Shown here in pieces: positions 12,601 to 23,907 of a DNA stretch of 64,000 nt. The notes below the pieces were generated by a model that was not told the DNA's origin, did not search any database, and saw nothing but the letters and a program-made list of their open reading frames with translations. The stretch spans positions 1 to 64,000 of the forward strand of contig NW_022204389.1 of assembly GCF_007655135.1 (NCBI RefSeq), read 5' to 3'. Position 1 is the first letter of the stretch; the number at the start of each line of letters is the position of its first letter. Origin of the DNA: Punica granatum (lineage: Eukaryota > Streptophyta > Magnoliopsida > Myrtales > Lythraceae). The position numbers were made by a program, and so were the translations under genes.

Positions 12601-14444
12601 AGGAATCATGAGAAGAATTACCCGACGCATGATCTTGAATTGGCAGCCGTGGTATTCGCCCTCAAACTTTGGAGACATTATTTATATGGAGCAAAGTGCG
12701 AGATTTATACAGATCACAAGAGTTTGAAACATTTGTTCACTCAAAAAGAACTCAACTTGAGACAGAGGAGATGGATGGAACTAATCAAAGATTATGATTG
12801 CACGATCAACTATCATCCAGGAAAGGCAAACGTGGTGGCAGATGCACTGAGTCGGAAATCATCAGCAAGATTAGCAGGTATGTGGAGTGTTTACGACACA
12901 CTTATATTAATGAGTTGAGGTCATTAGAAGTTAAACTAGAGATGACCGGTTTAGGAGCATTGATGGCTATTTATGATATGAAACCAGTGCTAGTTGATCG
13001 AATTCGGGAAGCGCAACAAGTAGATCCATTTTTAGTAGAGATGAAAAACAAGATTAAGGAAGGCAGAGTAAAGGAAGGCAAGAAGTTTGAATTTCTTTTG
13101 AAAGAGGATGACACACTTATGTTTGGGAGTCGAATTTGTGTACCTAATGATGCTGAGTTGAAGAGAGAGATTCTTGCACAGGCTCATAGCTCACCTTATG
13201 CAATGCACCCCGGAAGCACTAAGATGTATTATAATTTGAAGAGAAGCTATTGGTGGTATAACATGAAAAAGGAGATAGCTGAATTTGTTGCCAAGTGTCT
13301 AGTATGTTAACAGGTTAAAGCAGAGCATCAACACCCATCCGGGTTATTACAACCTCTTCCGGTACCTGAATGGAAATGGGAAAAGATCACCATGGATTTT
13401 GTCTCGGGACTTCCACGAACACGAAGAGGGCATGATTCTATATGGGTGATAGTTGATAGGCTGACTAAATCCGCTCACTTCCTACCAGCTAAAACGACAT
13501 TCGGTGCAGATCAGTTGGCACAATTGTTCATTAAGGAGATTGTGAGGTTGCACGGTGTGCCGGCATCCATAGTATCAGACAGAGGTTCCTATTTTACTTC
13601 CAAGTACTGGAATCGTTTTGTTACGGCTCTAGGCACAAAGTTGAATTTGACCACCGCTTTTCATCCTGAATCAGACGGGCAAAGCGAAAGGACCATTCAA
13701 ACATTGGAGGAAATGTTAAGAGCGTGTGTTATAGAATTTCAAGGCAGCTGGGATGACTACCTTCCTTTGATGGAATTCGCGTATAATAACAGTTATCAAT
13801 CTAGTATTGGAATGGCACCATATGAGTCGCTTTATGGTCGGGTTTGTCGAACACCATTGTGTTGGAACGAAGTTGGAGAGAGGCAATTAACTGGACCGGA
13901 AATAGTCGACCTAACAGCTGAAAAGGTCAAGATTATCAGAGAGAGATTAAAGACCGCTCAAGGGCGACAAAAGAATTATGCCGATAAACGAAGAAAGGAC
14001 CTCGAGTTTCAGCAAGGGGATCGAGTTTTCTTAAAGGTATCACCGTGGAAGGGTATTATGAGATTTGGCAAGAAAGGGAAGCTTAGTCCCAGATATATCG
14101 GGCCATACGAGGTTCTCGAGCGCATTGGGAAGGTGGCATACCGGTTGGCTCTACCTCCTGAACTATCCCGTATTCATAACGTGTTTCATGTGTCAATGTT
14201 GCGTAAGTATATACCAGACCCATCCCATGTTCTGAGTTATCAACCGGTGGAGCTAAATGAAGACTTGACATATGAGGAAGAGCCAGTGGATATTTTAGAT
14301 AGAAAGGAGCAGGTCCTTCGAACCAAGAGAATTCCATTAGTAAAGGTGTTGTGGAAGAGTCATTCGATAGAAGAAGCCACTCGGGAACCCGAGGATTCTA
14401 TGAGAGTCAACTATCCATACCTTTTCCCGATATCAGGTAAATAA
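9637..14444 (+). pseudogene. gag-pol: Gag-Pol pseudogene, array unit 2
   Basis: Same architecture and same three shared lesions as unit 1: a gag frame change near 9845-9870, an RNase H/integrase frame change in 12860-12918, and a TAA at 13308-13310. Private differences are a one-base loss at about 10760 in a GG pair between the second and third Cys/His knuckles, which breaks Gag again; Glu to Gln from a C at 10442; Ser to Arg in the integrase core from a C at 13614; and a silent T to C at about 9945. From 10762 to 12918 protease, RT and RNase H are in one open frame. The integrase core, GPY/F module and C-terminal tail are open from 13392 to 14444. Confidence 0.88.
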
Positions 14445-14478
14445 TTTCGGGGACGAAATTTTCATTAGTGGGGGAGAT

Positions 14479-15422
14479 TGTGAGGCTAGTGTCCACCAAA
14501 CATGCATATATGCTCATATACATATCCATATGCACATGCATGGTTACATAACATACATGTATATAATATACCCTTATTTTTTTTTGGCTGGATCTTTAAA
14601 TGTATTTAATATACCACAACTTGTGGCTGGATCATTATCTATACGAAAGAAAAAAAAAATAATAATAATAACGAAAAAGGTGAGAAATCAGATAGTGATG
14701 AGTGTGGAATGGGCCAAGTGGCCTCCTTTTCAGCAGCCAATTTATTTCCACCGCCTTTGACCATCTTTGACCACTTTCTTTTTCTGCTTTTCTTCCTTAT
14801 TTAAACCACACTTCTCCTTGCTCTATCCCTAGCCCAAGAAAAACGAAAATGAACCAGAAGAGAGAGAGAGAGAGAGAGTTAGCTGAGTTGAGAAAAATCC
14901 TTGGAGAAGAAGACTAAGTTTGGAGTATTGATTAGTAAGTTGATTATCTATGATTTAAACATCTATATTCACTATGTTGTATATAGTTGTGGCTCTTCTT
15001 GCATCCATTTCAGTTAGGTTAGATTGAGAATTTTAGTTGTTGAGATTGGTAGCTTCTCCTAAATGATATAAGTTGAGTTGGATATATGTTTGGAGTTAGT
15101 CTTATGTTGTTTTGGGATGAGTTTGGTCACTTATATGGGTTGAAAAATTCGGTTGTGGGGCAGGGGGCAAAACCCTTGGTTAAATTGGTGGGTTTCTAAG
15201 GCACATAGCTATGCCCTTCTGAAAGTATATATACACATATAAAGATGTAGACATGCGTGTGTGCATAGGTATATGCATACATTTTACTCTGTGAGCTGAC
15301 CATGGACTAGAGAAGGGAACTGAATTGAAAATTTATCATGCATTATAATGATATCATGTGATGGATTGATTGAATAAGCTCTTATTTATTTGTATTTCGG
15401 AACCAAAGAAGTACTTAGAATT
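14479..15422 (+). repeat. LTR 3, left part, interrupted by a nested element
   Basis: The first 944 bp of LTR 3, colinear with LTR 2 up to GTACTTAGAATT, where the reverse-oriented element begins. It carries the TATA-like box at 14798-14805 and two private substitutions near 15242-15254. The last five bases, GAATT at 15418-15422, are the left target-site duplication. Confidence 0.92.
15418..15422 (+). repeat. Target-site duplication, left copy (GAATT)
   Basis: GAATT directly abuts the nested element's TGATGTGA terminus and is repeated at 22122-22126 directly after its other terminus CCCTATCA. Uninterrupted LTRs 2, 4, 5 and 6 have a single GAATT in CTTAGAATTCCTTG, which fixes the insertion point. 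Confidence 0.93.
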
Positions 15423-16146
15423 TGATGTGAACCCCGTCGAATCCGTCGCGGAACCCAGCAACAATGATATGGAATCAAATCCCGGATCGTCCAAGATAGA
15501 GATTTCGAAAGGTGGAATATCGACCCCGTAGCTATATAGAGCTAGAAACCGATATTATAAGAAGCTTAAGAACTACAAGTAATCGACTTGCAACCCTTGA
15601 AGCATAAGTTCAACAAGAACAATTTGGAGAATATCTCTCACAAGATAGGAAAAATGGTAGAAGAGTTGTGTCTAAAACTAACCTAGGGAGGAGCTTATAT
15701 AATGCTCTTGCAATTGAAGACAACTAAGGAAAACAAGCATATTCTAGATGGCATATTCCAACCTAATAGTCCAACCAGATATTCCAACCAGATATTCCAA
15801 CCTAATATTCCAACCAGATTTGGTGACCATCTTCTAGAAGGCATATTCCAACCTAATAGTCAAACCAGAATTGGTGGCCATCTTCTAGGATGCATATTCA
15901 ACCCGATTTGAGGTGGTTGTGGTCATCATTTAATGTCCCGATGTGTACTGATGAGGTTCAGCACTCTTGATGACCAAAATCAGCCCCGAGTCGACTCGCT
16001 CGTCTCTCGAACTGCATGCCTCTTCCAGAATATTCGTCCATAAGTTCTGCAAAGCGTGCTCCAATTTCTTGGCACGTGCTCTGGTTATCGGTCCGGTAGA
16101 AATATGCAACTTGTCCTCATGCTCGGAGACCGGCTCAACCCTATCA
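15423..16146 (-). repeat. 3' LTR of the nested element (left end in window), 724 bp
   Basis: Matches 21398-22121 with one substitution. Positions 15930-16146 encode the last ~71 codons and the stop of the element's Gag-Pol. Contains five 13-bp repeats (15751-15815) and a TATATAA motif on the minus strand (15695-15701). Confidence 0.93.
15751..15815 (-). repeat. Five tandem 13-bp repeats in the nested 3' LTR
   Basis: On the minus strand the unit is GGTTGGAATATCT with variants ending in TA and one GGTTGGACTATTA. The block lies upstream of the TATA-like motif, the place expected for U3 enhancer repeats. An identical block is in the 5' LTR at 21726-21790. Confidence 0.8.
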
Positions 16147-19100
16147 TTCCCCCCTTCTTCAAAAGGATTCGTCCTCGAATCTGCGCCCACATCAAAGGGA
16201 GAAAGATCAGAAACATTAAATGTAGAACTCACTTGATACTCTCCCGGCAAATCGAGTTTATATGCATTGTCATTAATCTTTTCTAAGACTTGGAATGGTC
16301 CATCTCCTCGCGGATTTAGCTTTGATTTCCTTTGGCTTGAAAACCTCTCCTTCCTGAAATGAACCCAGACCCAATCTCCCGGTTCGAAAGTGACATGCTT
16401 TCTTCCCTTGTTGGCTCGAGTGGCAGCTTGCTCGTTTTTGTGCAAGATGTGGTTCCTTGCTTCTTCATGGATCTTCTTCACAAGTTCTGCCTTACGCTTT
16501 CCATCAAGGCTAACAATCTCACCAATAGGCAATGGAGTTAAATCCAATGGGGTCAGTGGATTAAAGCCATAAACAACCTCAAAGGGAGAAAACTTAGTAG
16601 AAGAATGCATGGCCCGATTATATGCAAACTCAATGAATGGAATGCAATCTTCCCAACTTTTCACGTTCCTTTTAATAACAGCTCGCAGCAAAGTACCTAA
16701 GGTTCGATTTACAACCTCTGTTTGCCCATCAGTTTGTGGGTGGCAAGTGGTAGAAAACAATAGCTTTGTTCCCAATTTTCCCCACAAAACACGCCAAAAG
16801 TGACTTAGGAACTTAACATCACGATCACTTACAATTGTTCTGGGGATGCCATGCAAACGCACTACTTCCTTAAAGAAAAGGCCCGCCACATGAGTAGCGT
16901 CATCCGTCTTCTTACAAGGAATAAAATGAGCCATCTTTGAAAAACGATCCACTACTACAAAGATAGAATCCTTACCATTCTTAGTCCTAGGCAAACCCAA
17001 AACAAAATCCATTGATACATCAGTCCATGGATGACTAGGAACGGGCAAGGGCATGTAAAGTCCATGAGGTTGAATCTTAGACTTAGCTTTCTTACATGTG
17101 ACACACCTAAGACAGATCCTTTCAACGTCTCTTTTCATATGTGGCCAAAAGAAATGCTCTCTCAAAACATCTAAGGTCTTAGCCACACCAAAATGCCCCA
17201 TTAAACCTCCCCCATGGGCTTCCCTAACAAGCAATTCTCGCATGGAACTTTGTGGAATACATAGCTTGTTTTCACGAAACAAATACCCCTCATGCTTATA
17301 AAACTTGTCAAAAGCCCCTTTTTCACATTCAGAAAAGACTTCCTTAAAATCATGATCATGCAAGTATAACTCTTTGATATATTCAAATCCCAAAAGTTTG
17401 GCATCAAGAGTTGAGATAAGAGTATACCTGCGAGATAAGGCATCAGCCACTACATTTTCCTTACCTTTCTTGTATTGGATCACATAGGGAAACATCTCGA
17501 TGAACTCGATCCAACGTGTGTGCCTTCGGTTCAGCTTGCTTTGACCCTTTAAATGCTTCAAGGACTCATGGTCGGTGTGAATGATGAACTCCTTGGACCA
17601 CAAGTAATGCTGCCATGTCTCCAAAGCCCTCACCAAAGCATAGAGTTCCTTGTCGTATGTGGAGTAGTTCAACGCAGCCCCGTTGAGCTTCTCACTGAAG
17701 TAAGCAATAGGCCTCTTCTCTTGCATAAGGACGGCACCTATACCAATACCGGAAGCATCACATTCGATTTCAAAAGGTTTAGAAAAGTCCGGTAAAATCA
17801 GTAAAGGAGCAGAACTTAGCTTTTCTTTCAAGGTATTGAATGCATTCTCTTGCTCTTTGCCCCATCTAAAGCCAACTTCCTTCTTGATGATCTCGGTCAA
17901 AGGAGCAGCTATGGTGCTAAAATTGCGCACAAATCTTCGATAGAACCCAGCAAGGCCATGGAAGCTTCGGACCTCAGCAATGGTAGTGGGTGTAGGCCAT
18001 TCCCGGATTGCTTTCACCTTCTCTTCATCCACTTCCACACCCTTGGAACTTACGACAAAACCAAGAAAAACAACACTTTCCAAGAAAAATTCACACTTCT
18101 TAAGGTTAGCATACAACTTCTCATGCCTCAGCACCTCAAGAACACACCTCAAATGATTCATATGATCATGCTCAGTTTTGCTATAAATCAGAATATCATC
18201 AAAGTAAACAACAACAAATTTTCCAATGTAAGCACGCAAGACATGATTCATAAGGCGCATAAATGTGCTGGGTGCATTAGTCAATCCAAATGGCATCACT
18301 AACCACTCATACAATCCACTCTTGGTTTTAAATGCTGTTTTCCACTCATCTCCTTCTTTCATGCGAATTTGATGGTATCCACTCTTCAAATCAATCTTAG
18401 AAAATATAGTGGAACCATGCAATTCATCAAGCATATCATCTAATCGAGGGATAGGATAGCGATACTTTACCGTTATCTTATTCACAGCTCGACAATCCAC
18501 ACACATTCTCCATGTGCCATCTTTCTTGGGAACAAGCAACACGGGCACAGAGCATGGACTCATGCTCTCTCGGACATAGCCCTTGGTCAGCAACTCATCA
18601 ACTTGCTTTTGGAGTTCTTTTGCTTCTTCGGGATTACACCGATATGCTGGCCGGTTTGGAATGGGCGCTCCTGGAATGAAATCAATTTGATGTTCGATCC
18701 CACGGATTGGTGGCAATCCCGGTGGCGTCCCCTCAAGAAACACATCATCAAACTCCTGCAAAAGAGAAACCACAACACTAGGCAAATATAGGTTAAAAGT
18801 ATTAGATAAGTAGGCCTCTTTGTACAAGAACAATATCATTGGCCTTTCATCCTTACTAACACTCTCTAATTCTCTTTCTTTTGTGAAGAAACTCAATTTC
18901 TTCCCCTCTTTTCTTTTCAAGGCTGAACTCTCACATTTTTCTTTCTTTTCACTCTCTTTCTCACTTTTCTCTCGAATTTCTTTCCTCTCACTTTTACTCT
19001 CCTTTTCTTTTGGTTCAGCCACTCTCTTACTTTCTTTTGAACTCTCAGCACTGGACCTTTTGATTTGGAGTTGCTCTTCGAACACTTGATGTGGTGGCAG

Positions 19101-20789
19101 CGGTGCAAGTGTCATGCTTCGACCATCCTTGATGAAACTATACCGATTCTTGTACCCGTCATGTGTAGTTCTTCGATCAAATTGCCATGGCCTCCCGAGT
19201 AACAAATGGCTGGCTATCATAGGAACTACATCACACAAAACTTCATCATGGTACTTCCCAATAGAAAATGAGATTAACACTTGTTTTGTCACCTTTAATT
19301 CACCACTCTCATTCAGCCACTGAAGTCTATATGGCCTTGGATGCTTTTGAGTGCTCAAACCAAGCTTCTCCACCATCAGCTTGCTTGCCACATTCACAGT
19401 GCTTCCCCCATCAATAATCAGTCCACATACTCGATCCTTCACGTGGCATCGAGTGTAGAAAATGTTCTCTCTTTGTAGCCCATCACCATCTTCTTTGGCT
19501 TGCACATGTAGAGCTCTCAAAACAACAAGAGTTTGACCCGATACAGCATGCTCCACATCATCGGCATCTTCAAGTGATGGCATAGAGTCAGTGTCACTCT
19601 CATACTCATCCGCACTTGCAATCTCCCCGTTATCTAACATAATCATGGCTCTCTTGTTCGGGCATTGAGAAGCATAATGACCAGAACCCAAACAACGAAA
19701 GCATTTTACATCACGGTTTCTTTGAGGTTGGGAAGAAGAGTTACCCCTCTCCTTAGAATCAGATGATGGCTTGGTTGCGGGCTTGTTTCCCTTGGCCTTC
19801 TCCTCTTGCTTCGAACCAGTCCATTTAGGTCCAGCCCCTTCAAACTTGGAAGTCCACTTCGAATTCGAATTAGAGGATTCGAACCTGGATGACGATCGTC
19901 CCCCCTTCTTGAGTTGCCTCTCAACCTTCATAGCCATGTGCACCAATTCTTCAAGCTCCACATAATGGTGCAGCTCCACAATATTGGCAATCTCCCGATT
20001 AAGTCCACTAATGAACCGAGCCATGGTTGCCTCTCGATCCTCCTCAACATTGGCGCGAATCATGGCAATCTCCATCTCCTTGTGGTACTCCTCCACGGTC
20101 TTAGACCCTTGCTTAAGATTCTGCAGCTTCAAGTATAAATCCCGGTAGTAATGGGATGGGACAAACCTCCTCCGCATGACAGCTTTCATGCCCTCCCAAT
20201 TGTCAATAGGTCGCTCTCCATTTCGGCGTCTACTCACCGTCAATTGATCCCACCAAACTATGGCATAGTCGGTGAATGCCACAGCTGCAAGCTTCACCTT
20301 CTTCTCCTCGGAGTAGTTGTGACAATCAAAAACCAATTCAACCCTCCTTTCCCATTCGATGTAAATATCGGGATCGCTCTTGCCTTGGAATGGAGGAATG
20401 GTCAGCTTGATGGACCCCATATTACGATCAACGGTGTCTCTTTCTTGGCGCCTTCCACGTTCGCGCCATGGCGTCTCAGCCCTTGCTCCTCGAGCTCGTC
20501 TCATTGCGGCAATGGAAGATACATCATCCTCATCATCATAGGATCTCTCCTCGTGGCCATCAAATGGATCAGTAGTAGGTGCTGGTTGTCGGTTATTGTT
20601 TCTCCTTGGTTGTTGATTGGGAGCTTGTCGCAACTGGTCAATCCGCTCATCATGCCTCTCCAACCGGTCATTAATCGTATTGAGCACCATGTTCATTCGC
20701 TCAAATTGTTGTTGCATAGCCCGAATAATTGTGCTTTGATCAGGCCCTCCACTACTTTGCTCATGTCCCCCGCTATCTTCTTGCGACAT
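15930..20789 (-). CDS. gag-pol: Intact Gag-Pol polyprotein of the nested Ty3/gypsy element (1619 aa)
   Basis: A single open frame starting at ATG 20789 ([10 protein letters not shown]) and carrying every domain needed for retrotransposition. The N-terminus has a predicted coiled-coil stretch (about residues 20-50) and the Gag domain. A CX2CX4HX4C zinc knuckle spans C363-C376. The protease has D460 in DGGST, and the Lys/Glu/Ser-rich linker follows it. RT has YFDD at 862-865, RNase H has D1011 in ECDASG, and the integrase has H1192/H1199/C1229/C1232 and the catalytic triad D1261, D1322, E1358 with 35 residues between the last two. A GDGPF module precedes an Arg/Lys-containing tail. Codons from about 1549 on lie in the 3' LTR. 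Gag and Pol are in one frame, so separation would need proteolysis. The catalytic residues all look intact. One RT position reads VDCRAVNK, normal for plant gypsy elements. Confidence 0.95.
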   Translation of the reverse strand: MSQEDSGGHEQSSGGPDQSTIIRAMQQQFERMNMVLNTINDRLERHDERIDQLRQAPNQQPRRNNNRQPAPTTDPFDGHEERSYDDEDDVSSIAAMRRARGARAETPWRERGRRQERDTVDRNMGSIKLTIPPFQGKSDPDIYIEWERRVELVFDCHNYSEEKKVKLAAVAFTDYAIVWWDQLTVSRRRNGERPIDNWEGMKAVMRRRFVPSHYYRDLYLKLQNLKQGSKTVEEYHKEMEIAMIRANVEEDREATMARFISGLNREIANIVELHHYVELEELVHMAMKVERQLKKGGRSSSRFESSNSNSKWTSKFEGAGPKWTGSKQEEKAKGNKPATKPSSDSKERGNSSSQPQRNRDVKCFRCLGSGHYASQCPNKRAMIMLDNGEIASADEYESDTDSMPSLEDADDVEHAVSGQTLVVLRALHVQAKEDGDGLQRENIFYTRCHVKDRVCGLIIDGGSTVNVASKLMVEKLGLSTQKHPRPYRLQWLNESGELKVTKQVLISFSIGKYHDEVLCDVVPMIASHLLLGRPWQFDRRTTHDGYKNRYSFIKDGRSMTLAPLPPHQVFEEQLQIKRSSAESSKESKRVAEPKEKESKSERKEIREKSEKESEKKEKCESSALKRKEGKKLSFFTKERELESVSKDERPMILFLYKEAYLSNTFNLYLPSVVVSLLQEFDDVFLEGTPPGLPPIRGIEHQIDFIPGAPIPNRPAYRCNPEEAKELQKQVDELLTKGYVRESMSPCSVPVLLVPKKDGTWRMCVDCRAVNKITVKYRYPIPRLDDMLDELHGSTIFSKIDLKSGYHQIRMKEGDEWKTAFKTKSGLYEWLVMPFGLTNAPSTFMRLMNHVLRAYIGKFVVVYFDDILIYSKTEHDHMNHLRCVLEVLRHEKLYANLKKCEFFLESVVFLGFVVSSKGVEVDEEKVKAIREWPTPTTIAEVRSFHGLAGFYRRFVRNFSTIAAPLTEIIKKEVGFRWGKEQENAFNTLKEKLSSAPLLILPDFSKPFEIECDASGIGIGAVLMQEKRPIAYFSEKLNGAALNYSTYDKELYALVRALETWQHYLWSKEFIIHTDHESLKHLKGQSKLNRRHTRWIEFIEMFPYVIQYKKGKENVVADALSRRYTLISTLDAKLLGFEYIKELYLHDHDFKEVFSECEKGAFDKFYKHEGYLFRENKLCIPQSSMRELLVREAHGGGLMGHFGVAKTLDVLREHFFWPHMKRDVERICLRCVTCKKAKSKIQPHGLYMPLPVPSHPWTDVSMDFVLGLPRTKNGKDSIFVVVDRFSKMAHFIPCKKTDDATHVAGLFFKEVVRLHGIPRTIVSDRDVKFLSHFWRVLWGKLGTKLLFSTTCHPQTDGQTEVVNRTLGTLLRAVIKRNVKSWEDCIPFIEFAYNRAMHSSTKFSPFEVVYGFNPLTPLDLTPLPIGEIVSLDGKRKAELVKKIHEEARNHILHKNEQAATRANKGRKHVTFEPGDWVWVHFRKERFSSQRKSKLNPRGDGPFQVLEKINDNAYKLDLPGEYQVSSTFNVSDLSPFDVGADSRTNPFEEGGNDRVEPVSEHEDKLHISTGPITRARAKKLEHALQNLWTNILEEACSSRDERVDSGLILVIKSAEPHQYTSGH
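16147..16160 (-). promoter_or_regulatory. Polypurine tract of the nested element, inside the coding frame
   Basis: On the minus strand GAAGAAGGGGGGAA directly precedes the 3' LTR start (TGATAGGG). It is also translated as Glu-Glu-Gly-Gly-Asn at about residues 1544-1548. Confidence 0.85.
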
Positions 20790-21397
20790 GTTGAAATCTG
20801 CAAAGAAATATTAGAGTAAAAGGACCTCACAATCACTCCCTCACGTTCAAATCGATGTCACACAAACTCTCGTATTTCACTCGATACAAATGGCTTTTAC
20901 CCTCTGATGGTCTCACTCCCTCTGGCCTTTTTCCTCTCACAGATTTCTCCACAAAGTTCTGGACGAACTGAGCAATCTAATTACAAGTCCTTGAGGAAAT
21001 TACTTGTTCGCTCGAGCCACTTATAATATCAGTTCCAAGTAGCAAAGAAGCGAAGAGATATATGGATGGACAAGATGTATGTAAAAGGAATGATCCCAGA
21101 CAAATCAAAGATGGAATGGACACAAATACGATCGGAGAAAAGCAGAATGGAAGCAACTATGACAGGTCTACTTAAGGCCTGTGTAATCAGATCTCCTCTC
21201 CTCTTTTTTTTTTTTTTGATTCTTTTTCACGTTTTTTTTTTTGGACGATTTTTTTTTTAATAGCTATGAACGGATCAGTCAAGACTAAATGGAAAGGATA
21301 GAAATGGAAGATAGATCTAAAAATTCCAGAATGGTGAACAAGGAAAGAACAAGGATAGATGAAACCTCAATTTGGAGCCTAAGCTCTGATACCAAAA
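20790..21397 (-). other. Untranslated leader of the nested element, between primer site and gag
   Basis: About 600 bp between the 5' LTR and the Gag start codon. I see no conserved coding frame. It holds three long T-runs at about 21206-21258 (A-runs on the coding strand) and the primer site at its far end. A packaging signal would be expected here but cannot be identified by eye. Confidence 0.7.
21383..21394 (-). promoter_or_regulatory. Primer-binding site of the nested element (initiator tRNA-Met)
   Basis: The plus-strand GCTCTGATACCA reads TGGTATCAGAGC on the minus strand, three bases from the 5' LTR end at 21398. It is the same primer tRNA as used by the host array. Confidence 0.92.
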
Positions 21398-21669
21398 TGA
21401 TGTGAACCCCGTCGAATCCGTCGCGGAACCCAGCAACAATGATATGGAATCAAATCCCGGATCGTCCAAGATAGAGATTTCGAAAGGTGGAATATCGACC
21501 CCGTAGCTATATAGAGCTAGAAACCGATATTATAAGAAGCTTAAGAACTACAAGTAATCGACTTGCAACCCTTGAAGCATAAGTTCAACAAGAACAATTT
21601 GGAGAATATCTCTCACAAGATAGGAAAAATGGTAGAAGAGTTGTGTCTAAAACTAACCTAGGGAGGAGC

Positions 21670-21676
21670 TTATATA
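21670..21676 (-). promoter_or_regulatory. Candidate TATA box in the nested 5' LTR
   Basis: TATATAA on the minus strand, about 445 bases into the 5' LTR and about 50 bases downstream of the 13-bp repeat block. It would put transcription start near 21640 and leave about 240 bases of R-U5 before the primer site. Motif-based inference only. Confidence 0.4.
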
Positions 21677-21725
21677 ATGCTCTTGCAATTGAAGACAACT
21701 AAGGAAAACAAGCATATTCTAGATG

Positions 21726-21790
21726 GCATATTCCAACCTAATAGTCCAACCAGATATTCCAACCAGATATTCCAACCTAATATTCCAACC
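21726..21790 (-). repeat. Five tandem 13-bp repeats in the nested 5' LTR
   Basis: Same five-unit block as in the 3' LTR, at the position expected for U3 regulatory repeats upstream of the TATATAA motif. No unit gain or loss has occurred since insertion. Confidence 0.8.
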
Positions 21791-22121
21791 AGATTTGGTG
21801 ACCATCTTCTAGAAGGCATATTCCAACCTAATAGTCAAACCAGAATTGGTGGCCATCTTCTAGGATGCATATTCAACCCGATTTGAGGTGGTTGTGGTCA
21901 TCATTTAATGTCCCGATGTGTACTGATGAGGTTCAGCACTCTTGATGACCAAAATCAGCCCCGAGTCGACTCGCTCGTCTCTCGAACTGCATGCCTCTTC
22001 CAGAATATTCGTCCATAAGTTCTGCAAAGCATGCTCCAATTTCTTGGCACGTGCTCTGGTTATCGGTCCGGTAGAAATATGCAACTTGTCCTCATGCTCG
22101 GAGACCGGCTCAACCCTATCA

Positions 22122-22126
22122 GAATT
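22122..22126 (+). repeat. Target-site duplication, right copy (GAATT)
   Basis: Second copy of GAATT, immediately after CCCTATCA; LTR 3 sequence resumes at CCTTGCACTC. Confidence 0.93.
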
Positions 22127-22509
22127 CCTTGCACTCTTCCTGAATTTGGCTGATCAAATTGGTCATCCATTTGATATATATTGTGATGAATCCTAAGTTG
22201 ATATAATTTGAGAGATACATGTGTATAGCATTTTGCATTGTTCTCTATTTAAAGAGTTAGGTAGAAATCAAAAGAGATAGGGAAGAAGCATTTGTAAATT
22301 ATAAACATCTTATATTATAGCTACATTCAGGAAATAGCACAGGAGGTGAATTGCTGCATATTTTCACCCTCATCTAGTATATTATCTAACCTTTTTGCTT
22401 GAACTGGATAGGGGCTGGGGAGACTGAGACTATACCTCCGGAAGGCTCGATTCATTAAGTGGTCATTTCAGGGGTGTTTGGGAGTACTTTCTTCCATCGT
22501 AAAATAATA

Positions 22510-22557
<48 letters not shown>

Positions 22558-23753
22558 ATGGTTATAGAAGTGATGGTGGCCGAATGATTGCGGAACATAG
22601 TTGATGTGTATGCTTAGTATGCTTGTGATGGTTGCACTATAGCCATGGGATCGCTGGACCCGGCAGATTATAAAAGGGGTCTGATCGGCCGCCGAACCCG
22701 GCGGAATATAAATAGGGGCTTGATCGGCCGCTGGACCCGGAGGAATATAAATAGGGACGTGATCGGCCGCTGGACCCGGCGGAATACAAATGGGGGCCTG
22801 ATCGGCCGCTGGACCCGGCGGAATATAAGTAGGGGCATGATCGGACGCTGGACCGGCGGAATAAAAATGAAGGTCAACTCTTACCGCCAGAGGTTAATGG
22901 GCGGCCCCCGCTCATGAGACATGGATATTGGGAGTTGAGGATGATATGAATGAGGTGTGCGGGGTCACGGTACCGTCATAACTCTGTTGCGAGGAAATGC
23001 AACCCTATGGCTATATTACTGTTGTTTGGATTTGGTTGCCCTATGAGTTGTGTGAAAGGATGATCTTGGTATTGGATGCTATATCACGGTGAAATATGTA
23101 TATATATATATATATATATATATGTATGATTGATTGTCGTGAATTGTGATGTAACATATTAGCTCATTTTACCTTGGAATATAGTACTCACTGAGTTGCA
23201 GCTCACCCCCTGCATACATTTTTCCAGATGAGCTAGGAGCTAGACTAGCCGCACAGGAGGGCTTTGGATAACGGGGATCAGCGCAAAGGATTTTGGCAAG
23301 TAGGCCCACCCATAGTATAGGTAGTAAGTGTTCGTAAATGTTACAATCCTGTTACGACCTGAAACTTTTGTTAGTTGGTTTAGTGGTATGGTTGTAGCTG
23401 AACACACTATGGAGAGCATATATGTACATTAGAATCCGTTAGACTCATTATATATTAACGTAGAGTGCCGAGTTAGTTTAAAGGTTGGATGTGTTGTAGA
23501 AGCATGCTATATATATATATATGAAAGCTTTTCGTTCAGTCTGTGTTACAAGATGGTTGCAACTGAGAAATATTTGAGAGTTTTATGCATATATCTGAAT
23601 TAGTTGGGTCATTATATGTTTATATAGAGCTTGTTCGGGTGGTTTAATGTGTTGAGAATTAGGGAAATAGATTATACGTATATGAGTTGCGTATATGATA
23701 ATGGATATTAAGGAATAGAGGGGAAACTCTGCTATAAGTTTCGGGTCGTGACA
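22127..23753 (+). repeat. LTR 3, right part
   Basis: The remaining 1627 bp of LTR 3, so the uninterrupted LTR would be about 2571 bp. Contains a long AT then TG run near 22513-22558, a six-unit 39-bp minisatellite at 22645-22868 with private changes (AGGAATATAA near 22741, AATAAAAATG near 22860), and ends GTGACA. No gene is supported. Confidence 0.92.
22645..22868 (+). repeat. 39-bp minisatellite in LTR 3 (six units)
   Basis: Four full 39-bp units flanked by two shortened ones, each with the GGACCCGG core and a TATAAA- or TACAAA-like stretch. One more unit than LTR 2. Confidence 0.88.
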
Positions 23754-23757
23754 TTTT

Positions 23758-23769
23758 TGGTATCAGAGC
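23758..23769 (+). promoter_or_regulatory. Primer-binding site, unit 3
   Basis: TGGTATCAGAGC four bases after the LTR 3 end; initiator tRNA-Met complement. Confidence 0.9.
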
Positions 23770-23907
23770 CTAGGTTATAGGATTCTGTAGACGTAGTGCG
23801 CCTGATCCCCGCTCTTTTTGATTAGTTGCGGCCCCAAGACGGGATATACCTTATCATTGTGTTGTTAAATGCTTGGTTAACTTGTGTTCTGTTTAGGAAA
23901 ATTTGCA

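Larger units (their letters stand above)
15423..22121 (-). mobile_element. Nested full-length Ty3/gypsy element, tentatively CRM-like, 6699 bp
   Basis: A complete LTR retrotransposon on the minus strand: 724-bp LTRs at both ends with TG...CA termini, a 5-bp target duplication, a tRNA-Met primer site, one uninterrupted Gag-Pol frame and a polypurine tract. By eye the LTRs differ only once (G at about 16055 against A at about 22030), so insertion was recent. CRM assignment is an inference from the DGGS protease motif, the YFDDIL RT motif, and extension of the reading frame into the 3' LTR, which I recall as a trait of plant centromeric retrotransposons. A Reina-like or other chromovirus remains possible without a phylogeny. 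Confidence 0.93.
21398..22121 (-). repeat. 5' LTR of the nested element (right end in window), 724 bp
   Basis: Identical to 15423-16146 by eye apart from one base near 22030. It should contain the element's promoter. Confidence 0.93.

Noticed and set aside
18820..20819. Several plus-strand open frames opposite the nested Gag-Pol
   Set aside because: They are antisense shadows of a strongly coding frame with recognisable domains and have no family features of their own.
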